Below are positions 20,675-29,250 of a stretch of 64,000 nucleotides of DNA, one piece after another. Positions within the stretch are counted from its first letter, which is position 1. Every line of letters starts with the position of its first letter. This stretch comes from Sphingomonas endolithica (GTDB lineage Bacteria; Pseudomonadota; Alphaproteobacteria; Sphingomonadales; Sphingomonadaceae), in assembly GCF_025231525.1 (NCBI RefSeq), contig NZ_CP103057.1, positions 3,358,501 to 3,422,500 of the forward strand. Reading direction: 5' to 3'. A program made the position numbers and the translations under genes. The notes below the pieces were generated by a model that saw only the letters and a program-made list of their open reading frames with translations, searched no databases and was not told where the DNA came from.

Positions 20675-21937
20675 ATGAGCGCGCCGATCGATCCGTCAGC
20701 CCTGATCGCCGATATGGGCGGGCGCGCCCGCGCCGCCTGTGCTGCGGTTGCGGCGCTGTCGCCGATGGCGCGGAGCAGTGGCCTGGCCGCCGGTGCAGAC
20801 GCCCTGCGCCGGGCCGCGCCTGACATTCTGGACGCGAACCGGCGGGACATGGCGCATGGCGCAGAGATCGGGCTGTCGCGTGCCATGCTCGATCGGCTGA
20901 TGCTGGACGAAGGTAGGATCGAGAACATGGCGGCCGGGGTTGCGGCGATTGCCGCGCTGCCCGACCCTGTCGGCACAATCATCGACGGTAGCGCGCGTCC
21001 GAACGGCTTGCTGCTGTCGCGTGTGCGTGTGCCGATCGGAGTGATCGGTATCATCTACGAGAGCCGTCCCAACGTGACGGCCGATGCCGCGGCCTTGTGC
21101 GTGAAGGCGGGCAATGCAGTGATCCTGCGCGGTGGATCGGAAGCACAGCACAGCAATCGCGCGATTCATGCCGCGTTGGCCGCTGGACTTGTCGAAGCAG
21201 GCCTGCCCGCCGACATCACGCAATTGGTGCCGACCACCGATCGTGCCGCGGTGGGCGCATTGCTGGCGGCGGATGGGATGATCGACCTCATCGTGCCGCG
21301 CGGCGGCAAGAGCCTGGTCGCCCGCGTCCAGGCCGAAGCGCGTGTGCCCGTGCTCGCGCATCTCGACGGCATCAACCACGTCTATGTCGATCGCTCGGCA
21401 GACGCGAGCATGGCTGAGGCGATCGTCGTTAATGCAAAGCTGCGTCGCACGGGCGTATGCGGCGCGATGGAAACGTTGCTGATCGACCGCGATTATCCTC
21501 ATGCAGCGGCATTGGTGGCGGCACTGGCGGCGGCCGGGTGCGAGATCCGCGGCGATGCCGCAGTGCGCGCTATCTCTCCCGATGTCGGACCGGCCGACGA
21601 CCGCGATTGGGATACCGAATATCTCGACGCGATTGCCTCGGTCGCCATCGTCGATGGCGTGGAGGCCGCAATGGCGCACATCGCGGCGCACGGATCGCAC
21701 CACACCGACGCCATCATCGCCAGCGACGAGCGCGTGGCGGAACGCTTCCTGGCGGCGGTCGACAGTGCGATCGTGTTGTGGAACGCCTCGACCCAGTTCG
21801 CCGATGGCGGCGAGTTCGGGCTGGGCGGCGAGATCGGCATCGCCACCGGCCGCCTGCATGCGCGCGGACCGGTCGCGTTGGAAGGGCTGACGACCTACAA
21901 ATGGGTCGGGCGAGGCACCGGCCAGGTGCGACCCTGA
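20675..21937 (+). CDS. proA: glutamate-5-semialdehyde dehydrogenase (gamma-glutamyl phosphate reductase)
   Basis: Second step of proline synthesis: NADPH-dependent reduction of gamma-glutamyl phosphate to glutamate semialdehyde. 420 aa from ATG 20675. Recognised by VPIGVIGIIYESRPNVTADAAALCVKAGNAVILRGGSEA, VPRGGKSLV, the catalytic cysteine in LRRTGVCGAMETLL, and the C-terminal STQFADGGEFGLGGEIGIATGRLHARGPVALEGLTTYKW, here all in order. proB is not adjacent. It heads an operon with nadD, rsfS, rlmH and envC, all overlapping or a few bases apart. Confidence 0.97.
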   Translation: MSAPIDPSALIADMGGRARAACAAVAALSPMARSSGLAAGADALRRAAPDILDANRRDMAHGAEIGLSRAMLDRLMLDEGRIENMAAGVAAIAALPDPVGTIIDGSARPNGLLLSRVRVPIGVIGIIYESRPNVTADAAALCVKAGNAVILRGGSEAQHSNRAIHAALAAGLVEAGLPADITQLVPTTDRAAVGALLAADGMIDLIVPRGGKSLVARVQAEARVPVLAHLDGINHVYVDRSADASMAEAIVVNAKLRRTGVCGAMETLLIDRDYPHAAALVAALAAAGCEIRGDAAVRAISPDVGPADDRDWDTEYLDAIASVAIVDGVEAAMAHIAAHGSHHTDAIIASDERVAERFLAAVDSAIVLWNASTQFADGGEFGLGGEIGIATGRLHARGPVALEGLTTYKWVGRGTGQVRP

Positions 21938-22542
21938 AACGAATCGGCCTGCTCGGCGGCTCGTTCAATCCCGCACATGACGGCCACCGGGCGATCAGCC
22001 TGGCGGCGATCCGCGCACTGGGGCTGGACGAAGTGTGGTGGCTGGTGTCGCCGGGCAATCCGCTGAAGGAAGGCGTGGCGGACATGGCGCCATACGCCGT
22101 CCGACTTTCCTCGGCGCGGGCGATGAGCCGGCGTGCGCCGATCCGTCCCACCGATATCGAAGCGCGGCTCGGCACGCGCTACACCGTGGATACGCTCCGC
22201 AAGCTCGTCCGCCGCTATCCCGATGCGCGCTTCATCTGGTTGATGGGCGGGGACAATCTCGCCCAGTTGCACCGCTGGCGCGACTGGCGCGGGATCGCGC
22301 GCACGATGCCGATTGCGGTTATCGCGCGTCCGGGCTATGAGCATGCTGCCCGCGCGGCTCCCGCGATGGGTTGGTTCCGGCGCTGGCAGCGACCGCCGAA
22401 CCAGGCAAAGAGCTGGACGATGTGGAGAGTGCCGGCACTCGTGCTGTTGCGGTTCCGCCCCGACCCGACCTCCGCGACTGCCGCGCGCAAGGCCGACCCC
22501 GCTTGGGCAAAGCGGTTTCGCCTGCATCCACCCCGTCCATAG
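21901..22542 (+). CDS. nadD: nicotinate-mononucleotide adenylyltransferase NadD
   Basis: Adenylates nicotinate mononucleotide in NAD synthesis. The nucleotidyltransferase signature is GLLGGSFNPAHDGHRAIS; WWLVSPGNPLK, ARLGTRYTVDTL and FIWLMGGDNLAQLHRW are all family motifs. The start is uncertain. ATG 21901 gives 213 aa with an 11-residue N-terminal extension and overlaps proA by 37 bases. A CTG at 21934 would give the usual short N-terminus (KRIGLLGG), overlaps the proA stop as CTGA and has AGGTG eight bases upstream. The ATG is listed here; the CTG is a real possibility. Confidence 0.93.
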   Translation: MGRARHRPGATLKRIGLLGGSFNPAHDGHRAISLAAIRALGLDEVWWLVSPGNPLKEGVADMAPYAVRLSSARAMSRRAPIRPTDIEARLGTRYTVDTLRKLVRRYPDARFIWLMGGDNLAQLHRWRDWRGIARTMPIAVIARPGYEHAARAAPAMGWFRRWQRPPNQAKSWTMWRVPALVLLRFRPDPTSATAARKADPAWAKRFRLHPPRP

Positions 22543-22550
22543 GAATAGTC

Positions 22551-22982
22551 TTGGCCTCATCTTCCCCCGTCATCCGCGCAACCGATCCCGAGGAAGTGGA
22601 CGCGCTGCACAAGCTGATCCTGTCCTCGCTGGACGACGATCAGGCAGTCCAGACGATCTCGATCCCGCTCGCGGGCAAATCCAGCATCGCCGATTTCATG
22701 GTCATCGCCAGTGGGCGATCGACCCGCCAGGTGGCATCGATGGCGCAGAAGCTGCAGGAGCGGATCAAAGGCGAGCTCGGCCGTTTTACGCGCGTCGAGG
22801 GGTTGCCGACGGCGGATTGGGTGCTGATCGATGCCGGCGACGTCATCGTCCACCTGTTCCGGCCCGAGGTGCGCAGCTTCTACAATCTGGAGCGGATGTG
22901 GGCGTTCGGCGATGCGCCCGAGGCACCGCAGGAGCCACGCATGGCGCACCCGGCCGACGACTCTGACGATTCCGACGACTGA
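22551..22982 (+). CDS. rsfS: ribosomal silencing factor RsfS
   Basis: Binds ribosomal protein uL14 and blocks subunit joining when nutrients are short. 143 aa from a TTG start at 22551 with AGGA (22541-22544) six bases upstream. The DUF143 core is complete: ADFMVIASGRSTRQVASMAQKL, ...RVEGLPTADWVLIDAGDVIVHLFRPEVRSFYNLERMW. The C-terminal 20 residues are acidic and disordered. The nadD-rsfS-rlmH order is widely conserved and supports the call. Confidence 0.95.
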   Translation: MASSSPVIRATDPEEVDALHKLILSSLDDDQAVQTISIPLAGKSSIADFMVIASGRSTRQVASMAQKLQERIKGELGRFTRVEGLPTADWVLIDAGDVIVHLFRPEVRSFYNLERMWAFGDAPEAPQEPRMAHPADDSDDSDD

Positions 22983-22985
22983 GCC

Positions 22986-23408
22986 TTGCTGCTCCACATC
23001 GTTGCGCGGGGGCGGATCGGGCGCAGTCCCGAGGCCGACCTGGTCGAGCGATATTTGAAGCGGGTCACCTGGCCCACGCGGGTGACGGAATTGCCCGACA
23101 CCGGCGGCAAGATGCCGGATCTCGCGCCGAACATCCGTATCGTCATGCTCGACGAAACCGGCGAGATGTTGCCGTCCAAGGCGTTTGCCGAAAAGCTCGG
23201 CCGCTGGCGTGACGATGGCGTGCGCGAGACAAGGTTCATGATCGGCGCAGCCGATGGCTTCGACGACGCGGATCGGCAGGGTGCGGACCTGCTGCTGTCC
23301 TTCGGACGGGCGACCTGGCCGCACATGCTGGCGCGGGCGATGCTCGCCGAACAATTGTGGCGCGCGGCCAGCATCCTGTCGAACCATCCCTACCACCGGG
23401 AGGGCTAG
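22986..23408 (+). CDS. rlmH: 23S rRNA pseudouridine-1915 N3-methyltransferase RlmH
   Basis: SPOUT-fold methyltransferase acting on helix 69 of 23S rRNA in assembled 70S ribosomes. 140 aa, TTG start three bases after rsfS. The knotted C-terminal half is recognisable: IVMLDETGEMLPSKAFAEKL, FMIGAADGFDD (the SAM-binding loop) and the closing ILSNHPYHREG. The usual length is about 155 residues, so it is a little short. envC starts four bases later, also with TTG, and the operon uses TTG starts three times in a row. Confidence 0.95.
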   Translation: MLLHIVARGRIGRSPEADLVERYLKRVTWPTRVTELPDTGGKMPDLAPNIRIVMLDETGEMLPSKAFAEKLGRWRDDGVRETRFMIGAADGFDDADRQGADLLLSFGRATWPHMLARAMLAEQLWRAASILSNHPYHREG

Positions 23409-23412
23409 GCGC

Positions 23413-24600
23413 TTGGCTGGGCGGGTACGACGCTGGGCTGTAGCCGCCGCGGCGCTTGGCCTGACATGCGTCGGCGCATCCGCCCCCGCCCAGGACCAAC
23501 GGCAGCGGCTGGCCGCCGCCAAGGCGCAGTCGGCCGCCGCCGCCGCCCGCTCCGCGGCGCTCGAACGGCAAGCGGCGGGCGAACGCGACCAGGCGCGTCA
23601 GGCGCGGGCGCAGGAGGCGGCGATCGCCGCGCGTATCCAGGGTGCGGCGGCGGATATCGCTGCGGCGCAGGCCCGGCTCGACATCATCCGGCAGCTGATC
23701 GAGCGGCAGCGCACCATGCTCGATCAGCGCCAGGGGCCGGTCGTGCGCCTGGTCGCGGCGTTGCAATCGCTGGCGCGCCGTCCTGCGCTGATTAGCATCG
23801 TCCAACCGGGATCGGTCACCGACATCGTCCATGTTCGCGCCGTGCTCGCCAACACGCTGCCGTTGATCCGCGCACGCACCGCCGACGTTCGCGCCGACCT
23901 CGCCCGCGCGCGTGCGCTGCAGGCCGATGCGGCGCTGGCGGCGCGAACGCTCGCCGCGGCGCGGGACGATCTTGGCGCACAGCGTCTGGCGCTCACCCGG
24001 CTCGAGGCTGAGCACCGCGAGCGCTCCCGCATGCTGGGGCGGAACGCATTGTTCGAATCCGACCGGGCGATCGCGCTTGGCGAACGCGCCCGCGACATCG
24101 TGGACCTGATGGACGACCTGGGCGACCAGTCGGCCACCAGGCAGTCGCTGCAATCGCTCGCCGGTCCGCGGCCCCGTCCCGCGCAATTGGGGGAGCTTGC
24201 CGCGCCCGGCGACACGGTATCGTGGACCGCGGCGTCACCGCCCTATCGGCTGCCGGTGGGCGGGCGGGTCGTCACGGGGCTAGGCGAACTGTCGAGCGCC
24301 GGCGTGCGCTCGCGTGGGCTGACGCTGGCGACCGGCGCGGGTGTGGCGATCGTCGCCCCGGCGGCAGGCCGGATTGCCTATGCCGGGCCGTTCCGCGGCT
24401 ACGGCAACATCCTGATCATCGATCATGGTCAGGGATGGACATCGTTGGTGATCGGGCTTGCCGCGACGTCGGCCAAGGTTGGCATGAGCGTGCGTCAGGG
24501 CGCGGTGATCGGGCGCGCGGGGGGGGGTGAAGATCCCCGTATCACGGTGGAATTGCGCCGCCATGGCCGGGCGGTCGACATGACCCCGCTCATCGGCTGA
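23413..24600 (+). CDS. EnvC-like murein hydrolase activator (degenerate LytM domain)
   Basis: Periplasmic protein of 395 aa that should activate septal amidases during daughter-cell separation. TTG start with GGAGGG upstream, then a signal peptide ending GASAPAQ near residue 25. Residues about 25 to 250 are Ala/Arg-rich coiled coils with LERQAAGERDQARQARA-type heptads. The C-terminal 120 residues are a LytM/M23 fold (GAGVAIVAPAAGRIAYAGPFRGYGN, IIDHGQGW), but the zinc ligands of active M23 enzymes are not present (TSLVIGL in place of HxH), as in EnvC. It ends the proA operon and precedes the S41 protease, a common arrangement. Confidence 0.88.
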   Translation: MAGRVRRWAVAAAALGLTCVGASAPAQDQRQRLAAAKAQSAAAAARSAALERQAAGERDQARQARAQEAAIAARIQGAAADIAAAQARLDIIRQLIERQRTMLDQRQGPVVRLVAALQSLARRPALISIVQPGSVTDIVHVRAVLANTLPLIRARTADVRADLARARALQADAALAARTLAAARDDLGAQRLALTRLEAEHRERSRMLGRNALFESDRAIALGERARDIVDLMDDLGDQSATRQSLQSLAGPRPRPAQLGELAAPGDTVSWTAASPPYRLPVGGRVVTGLGELSSAGVRSRGLTLATGAGVAIVAPAAGRIAYAGPFRGYGNILIIDHGQGWTSLVIGLAATSAKVGMSVRQGAVIGRAGGGEDPRITVELRRHGRAVDMTPLIG

Positions 24601-24710
24601 TCATGCTCATCTCCGGTTCACGCGGTGCGCGCTTTGATCGCGCCCGATAACCCGCTAGAGTTGGCGCAACAGCTCTACAACCTTCAGTCTCGTTTGCGTG
24701 GAACACCGAA

Positions 24711-26027
24711 ATGGCTCGTCCCTTTATCCAGGCCACTGCGATCGCCGCGGTCCTCGCCCTCGTCCCCGCGGGCACTGCGGCGATGGCGCAGGTCGACAGT
24801 AATGCGTACCGCGAGCTCGATCAGTTCATGGACGTGTTCGCCCGCGTCAAGGCGACCTATGTCGACAAGGTAGACGACAAGACGCTGATCAAGGGCGCGA
24901 TCGACGGCATGCTGGCCGCGCTCGACCCGCACAGCGCGTTCGAGAGCGGGCTCGACTATGACAATCTGCGCATTCAGACACAGGGCAGCTATGGCGGCCT
25001 GGGCCTGACCGTCACGGCGGAGGACGGCGCGGTGAAGGTGATCTCGCCGCAGGAGGATTCGCCGGGGTATCGCGCCGGGATCAAGTCGGGCGACTATATC
25101 ACGCATATCGACGGCAAGCTGATCTACGGCCTGACGCTGGACGAGGCGATCACGCAGATGCGCGGTCCCCCCGGCAGCAAGATCGCCATCACCATCGTTC
25201 GCCCCGGCCGCGACAAGCCGATCGAGCTTGCCATGGTGCGCGAGAAGATCGTGCAGAAACCGGTCAAGTGGGAAGTCAAGAACGGCATCGGCATCCTCAA
25301 CATCAACACCTTTTCCGAGAATACCGGCGCGGCCGTGGCGGCGGGGATGATGAGCATCGAGAAGTCGCTGGGCCATCCGCCGCTCGGCTGGATCGTCGAC
25401 CTGCGCGACAATGGCGGTGGCCTGCGCGACGAGGCGATCAACGTGGCGGACAATTTCCTGAATTATGGCGAGATCGTATCGGAGCGCGGGCGCGAGAAGG
25501 GCGATATCGAGCGTTTCTACGCCAAGAGCGGCGATCCCTCGCGCGGGCTGCCGACGATCGTGCTGGTCAATTCCGGCTCCGCCTCGGCATCCGAGATCGT
25601 CGCCGGTGCGCTGCAGGATCATCACCGCGCGCTGGTGATGGGCATCAAATCGTTCGGCAAGGGGTCGGTGCAGACCGTGCTCGATCTCGGCAACAACACC
25701 GCGCTGCGACTCACCACCTCGCGCTATTACACGCCCTCCGGCCGATCCGTGCAGGAAGGCGGGATCGAACCCGACATCCGCGTGCCGCAGATCACCGATC
25801 CCGATTTCAAGACGCGACCCGTGTTCCGCGAGGCCGATCTGCGCCGCCACCTGATCAACGAGGTGAAGGCGGACAATGCCGTGCTGGAGGAAGACACCAA
25901 GGACGATCCGCGTTATGCCGGCACGCCCGAGCAGTTGAAGGCCAAGGGCATCGAGGATTTCCAGCTCGATTACGCGCTGAAGACGCTGGGGCGGCTTGGC
26001 GCGGCGACGAAGACGGCGGCGAAGTGA
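24711..26027 (+). CDS. ctpA: S41-family C-terminal processing peptidase
   Basis: Periplasmic serine protease that trims or degrades proteins from their C-termini. 438 aa with a signal peptide (cleavage near AAMAQ, residue 27). Order: N-terminal helical region with LDPHSAFE, a PDZ domain (about 95 to 175, GLGLTVTAEDG...SPGYRAGIKSGDYITHIDG), then the catalytic core with WIVDLRDNGGG, NSGSASASEIVAGALQDH (catalytic Ser) and KSFGKGSVQT (catalytic Lys). The 50-residue C-terminal tail is charged. It follows envC by 110 bases; envC and ctp genes are often neighbours. Confidence 0.95.
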   Translation: MARPFIQATAIAAVLALVPAGTAAMAQVDSNAYRELDQFMDVFARVKATYVDKVDDKTLIKGAIDGMLAALDPHSAFESGLDYDNLRIQTQGSYGGLGLTVTAEDGAVKVISPQEDSPGYRAGIKSGDYITHIDGKLIYGLTLDEAITQMRGPPGSKIAITIVRPGRDKPIELAMVREKIVQKPVKWEVKNGIGILNINTFSENTGAAVAAGMMSIEKSLGHPPLGWIVDLRDNGGGLRDEAINVADNFLNYGEIVSERGREKGDIERFYAKSGDPSRGLPTIVLVNSGSASASEIVAGALQDHHRALVMGIKSFGKGSVQTVLDLGNNTALRLTTSRYYTPSGRSVQEGGIEPDIRVPQITDPDFKTRPVFREADLRRHLINEVKADNAVLEEDTKDDPRYAGTPEQLKAKGIEDFQLDYALKTLGRLGAATKTAAK

Positions 26028-26046
26028 TGAGAGATGTCGAGGCTCT

Positions 26047-26150
26047 GTTCCCCGGCGAAGGTCGGGGTCCAGTCGGAAAGGTCGATGTAGGAATGCGCAG
26101 CGCCCATGACCGGCCGTGCCGCGACTGGACCCCGGCCTTCGCCGGGGAAC
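26047..26150. repeat. 104-bp palindromic repeat, copy 2
   Basis: Same element as 5067-5170, identical in length. Arms lie at 26047-26073 and 26124-26150; the middle holds AAGGTCGATGTA. It fills the gap between the S41 peptidase and dsbB. An open frame that reads from it into dsbB is not used. Confidence 0.9.
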
Positions 26151-26175
26151 AAGGGCTTGGCAGGATGGCAGCCTG

Positions 26176-26658
26176 ATGCGCAGCACTTTCAACACTGCCC
26201 GCTTGATTGCGCTTCTCCTGCCCTTGGCGCTGCTCGCCGGGGCCTGGGGGTCGCAGCTGATCGGTCATCTCTACCCGTGCGAGATGTGCCACTGGCAACG
26301 CTGGCCGCATTATGCCGCGGTGGTGATCGCCGCCTTGGCCTTCGTGGTGCCGGGCAGGGACGCCAAGCGGATGCTCGTGCTGCTTGCCGCCCTTGCCATC
26401 GCGCTGAGCGGGGCGATCGGCGCCTTTCACGCCGGGGTCGAATATCATTGGTGGCAGGGGATTACCGCCTGCACCTCGACGATGGGAGGATCGGGCGGTA
26501 CGCCGGAGGAAATGCTGGCGCGGATCATGGGTGCGCCGATCATCCGCTGCGACGTCGCGCAATGGACGTTGTTCGGCATCTCGCTTGCCGGGTTCAACGC
26601 GATCCTATCGCTGGGTGGCTCGGCGACAATCCTTTATCTGCTGGGACGACGCGCATGA
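26176..26658 (+). CDS. dsbB: disulfide bond formation protein B (DsbB family)
   Basis: Inner-membrane quinone oxidoreductase that reoxidises periplasmic DsbA. 160 aa with four membrane helices. The first redox pair is in LYPCEMCHWQRWPHY (CxxC next to helix 2), and the second pair is Cys in ITACTST and Cys in IIRCDVAQW, both in the periplasmic loop. An open extension to 26116 comes from the repeat and is rejected; ATG 26176 gives the signal-anchor start. Its stop overlaps the coq7 start as ATGA. Two DsbA-like proteins are encoded at 40060-41511. Confidence 0.93.
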   Translation: MRSTFNTARLIALLLPLALLAGAWGSQLIGHLYPCEMCHWQRWPHYAAVVIAALAFVVPGRDAKRMLVLLAALAIALSGAIGAFHAGVEYHWWQGITACTSTMGGSGGTPEEMLARIMGAPIIRCDVAQWTLFGISLAGFNAILSLGGSATILYLLGRRA

Positions 26659-27191
26659 CGGGCTGGAAACCGGGTGATCCGAAACGCGCCAGTGGGCCGA
26701 TGGTCCGCGTCGACCAGGCAGGTGAATTCGGCGCGGTGCGCATCTATGCCGGGCAGCTGGCGGTAATGGGCGATCGCACGCCGGCGGCACGGCAGATTGC
26801 CGGCATGGCCGGGCAGGAGGAGCGCCACCGCGCGTTCTTCGATGCGATGATGGCGCGGCGCGGGGTGCGCCCGACATTGCTCGCGCCGATCTGGAACGTC
26901 GCTGGCTTTGCACTGGGCGCCGTCACCGCGGCGATCGGCCCGGCAGCGGCGATGGCCTGCACCGTCGCGGTCGAGACGGAGATCGACAAGCATTATGCCG
27001 ATCAACTCGTCACTTTGGGGGACAGCGACCCCGAGCTATCGGTGGCGATTCTCGATTTCCAGGCCGAAGAGGTCGAGCATCGCGAAGCGGCGCTGGCGGC
27101 GGGCGCGGAAACCGCGTTCGCCTATCCGGTGCTCAGCGCCTTTATCCGGCTGGGATGCCGCGTGGCGATCGCCACCGCGCAGCGGATCTGA
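26655..27191 (+). CDS. coq7: demethoxyubiquinone hydroxylase (Coq7 family)
   Basis: Di-iron monooxygenase for the C6 hydroxylation late in ubiquinone synthesis. 178 aa from ATG 26655. The ferritin-like ligands are in two repeats: VDQAGEFGAVRIYAGQ and QEERHRAFF (ExxH), then VETEIDKHYADQL and EEVEHREAAL (ExxH). The family is short, so the length is normal. The start overlaps dsbB as ATGA, suggesting a two-gene operon tied to respiratory quinone. Confidence 0.95.
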   Translation: MTGWKPGDPKRASGPMVRVDQAGEFGAVRIYAGQLAVMGDRTPAARQIAGMAGQEERHRAFFDAMMARRGVRPTLLAPIWNVAGFALGAVTAAIGPAAAMACTVAVETEIDKHYADQLVTLGDSDPELSVAILDFQAEEVEHREAALAAGAETAFAYPVLSAFIRLGCRVAIATAQRI

Positions 27192-27249
27192 ACATGGTCG
27201 ACGATCAGGGCAGCCGGCCGATGCCGTGCTGCGGACAGGAGTGAATGAC

Positions 27250-27657
27250 ATGAAGTTTGCCATCGCGGCCGCGGCGCTGGGATATATCGGTCTGGCCGCC
27301 TTTACGCCGGCGACGGCGCAGAATGCCGCGCAGGGCGGTGTGCTGGTGATCTACGGTACGCAGAAATGCCCGACCAACCCCGACGGCGACGAAGTGGTCG
27401 TCTGCGTGCGGCGCAAGGCGAGCGAGCAGTTCCGCATTCCCAAGGAATTGCGCGAGCTGGAGATCACCCCCGAAAATGAGAGCTGGGCCGTGCGCGCCAC
27501 CGCCAACGACAATGCTGGCGCGTCGGGTATCGGCAGCTGTTCCACGGTCGGGCCCGGCGGCGCGAGCGGCTGCTTCTTGCAACAGGCCAACCAGACGCGG
27601 CGCGAGAACAAGAAGCGCGCGGCCGATACCAAGCAGGTCGAGGAATCGCTGCCCTGA
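27250..27657 (+). CDS. exported hypothetical protein
   Basis: 135 aa, not recognised. Residues 1 to about 24 are a signal peptide (MKFAIAAAALGYIGLAAFTP...). The mature protein has four cysteines, in QKCPTN, VVVCVRR, GSCSTVG and SGCFLQQ, suggesting two disulfides, and a short IPKELRELEITPENESW segment. The C-terminus is highly charged. Proteins of this layout are frequent in sphingomonads. GGAG at 27237-27240 lies nine bases before ATG 27250. It follows coq7 by 58 bases. Confidence 0.78.
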   Translation: MKFAIAAAALGYIGLAAFTPATAQNAAQGGVLVIYGTQKCPTNPDGDEVVVCVRRKASEQFRIPKELRELEITPENESWAVRATANDNAGASGIGSCSTVGPGGASGCFLQQANQTRRENKKRAADTKQVEESLP

Positions 27658-27693
27658 CGTGGCGGCGGTGATGCAAGGCGATCGCTTGAACCG

Positions 27694-29163
27694 ATGACTG
27701 GAAGCTCCGTCGTACGCGGCCCGCACGGCGTAGCGATCGGGCTGTTCATGCTCGTCTGGCTATCGTGCATCTGGTTCGGTTCGAACGAGCTTAACCCCAA
27801 CAATGCGACGCGGATGTTCGCGGCGGTCTCGCTGGTCGAAAATGGCGATGCCACGATCGACGAGTTCGAGACCATGACGGTCGACAAGGCGCAGTTCGGC
27901 AATCACCTATACATGGACAAGACGCCGGGCATGACGCTGATGGCGCTGCCATCGGTCTGGGCGCTCGACCGGCTGACCGGCGACAAGGCCAGCCGCTACC
28001 CGTACAGCATCTTCGACCCGCGTTTCGGCCGCTTCCTGCGCGAACGCCAGCAATTGGCCGTAGCGACCAGCGTGGCGGTGCTGATCGCTCTGGCCAGCGT
28101 GTTGCTGCTCGATCTCGCGACCGGGATCACGGGCAGTCCGCGTGCCGGGCTGGTCGCCGCACTCGGCTATGCGCTCGGCACCCCGGCCTGGGGATGGTCG
28201 ACGACCTTGTTCGGCCATGCACCGGTCGGTGCGCTGCTGCTGATCGCCACCTGGGCGGTATGGCGCGGCACGAGCAGCGCGCAGGATCTGGCGCGCTGGC
28301 GCTACCCGCTGATGCTCGGTGCCAGTCTCGGCTGGGCGATCGTGGTCGAACTGCCTGCCCTCCTGCCGGGTGCGGTGATCGGCTTATGGGCGATCTGGCG
28401 CACGAGAGCGGTCGCGATGCCGCAGCGTCTGCACCTGGTGGCCCAGGCTGCAGTACCGTTCGTCGTCGCGCTGCTGCCGTTCGCGCTCTACAATCACCTC
28501 GCGTTCGGCGATTGGTTCAGGGTCGGCTATCAGGGCGTGGTCGGGTTCGACGGCATGCAGCAGGGGCTGTTCGGCCTGACCTATCCGCACCCCGACGTGC
28601 TGGCGAAGATCATTGCCGGGCCGGAGCGCGGGCTGCTGTTCGTGGCGCCGGTGCTGGTGCTGGCGCCGATCGGCCTGTGGCTGCTGATCCGCGCGCGGAC
28701 GACCCGTGACCTGGGCATCATGGCGGCAGCATTGGTGCTGGTGGTCCTGCTGTACAATGCGTCCTATTTCTACTGGAACGGCGGCTATTCCACCGGCCCG
28801 CGGCACTCCATGCCGGCGATGGGGTTCCTGGCGCTGGGGCTGGCACCATTATGGGCGCAATGGGGCAGGAACGGCCGCCGGGCGCTGACCGTGCTGCTCG
28901 TCATCAGCATCTTCCTGAACCTAGTGATCGCGGCGACGGAAATCGCCGCACCGGCAGGCGCGCGCTTTCCGATCTACGATCCGATCCTCACCCGCTTCTT
29001 CCAGCTGGATATCCGCACCTTGCCCAGCGACTGGTGGGGCTGGCCGGCCTGGCGCGGCCTGGCGCTGTACCTGACATTGGCGGTGCCCGCTTTGTGGTTC
29101 CTGTTCCGCGCGACGAGCTTGTCGGAGCGTGCGCTCGGGGATACGATAAAGCCGGTCGCGTGA
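27694..29163 (+). CDS. polytopic membrane protein, GT-C glycosyltransferase-like
   Basis: Inner-membrane protein of 489 aa with about ten hydrophobic helices. The first periplasmic loop holds NPNNATRMFAAVSLVENG and an acidic IDEFE, where GT-C enzymes carry catalytic acids; YMDKTPGMTLMALPS and SYFYWNGGYSTGPRHSMP resemble loops of membrane glycosyltransferases that use polyprenyl-linked sugars. No family can be named safely. It may modify lipid A or surface glycans, but that is inference. Neighbours give no direct clue. Confidence 0.75.
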   Translation: MTGSSVVRGPHGVAIGLFMLVWLSCIWFGSNELNPNNATRMFAAVSLVENGDATIDEFETMTVDKAQFGNHLYMDKTPGMTLMALPSVWALDRLTGDKASRYPYSIFDPRFGRFLRERQQLAVATSVAVLIALASVLLLDLATGITGSPRAGLVAALGYALGTPAWGWSTTLFGHAPVGALLLIATWAVWRGTSSAQDLARWRYPLMLGASLGWAIVVELPALLPGAVIGLWAIWRTRAVAMPQRLHLVAQAAVPFVVALLPFALYNHLAFGDWFRVGYQGVVGFDGMQQGLFGLTYPHPDVLAKIIAGPERGLLFVAPVLVLAPIGLWLLIRARTTRDLGIMAAALVLVVLLYNASYFYWNGGYSTGPRHSMPAMGFLALGLAPLWAQWGRNGRRALTVLLVISIFLNLVIAATEIAAPAGARFPIYDPILTRFFQLDIRTLPSDWWGWPAWRGLALYLTLAVPALWFLFRATSLSERALGDTIKPVA

Positions 29164-29250
29164 CTGGCGAACGTGGATCACCACAAGGAAGCGCCGACCC
29201 TGAGCAGCGCCGTTCGCCTGGGCACCCCTCGATGACGAAGGAGTGTTCGC

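Noticed and set aside
26116..26175. Alternative start for dsbB within the repeat
   Set aside because: Residues are repeat-derived and precede a perfect signal-anchor start at 26176.
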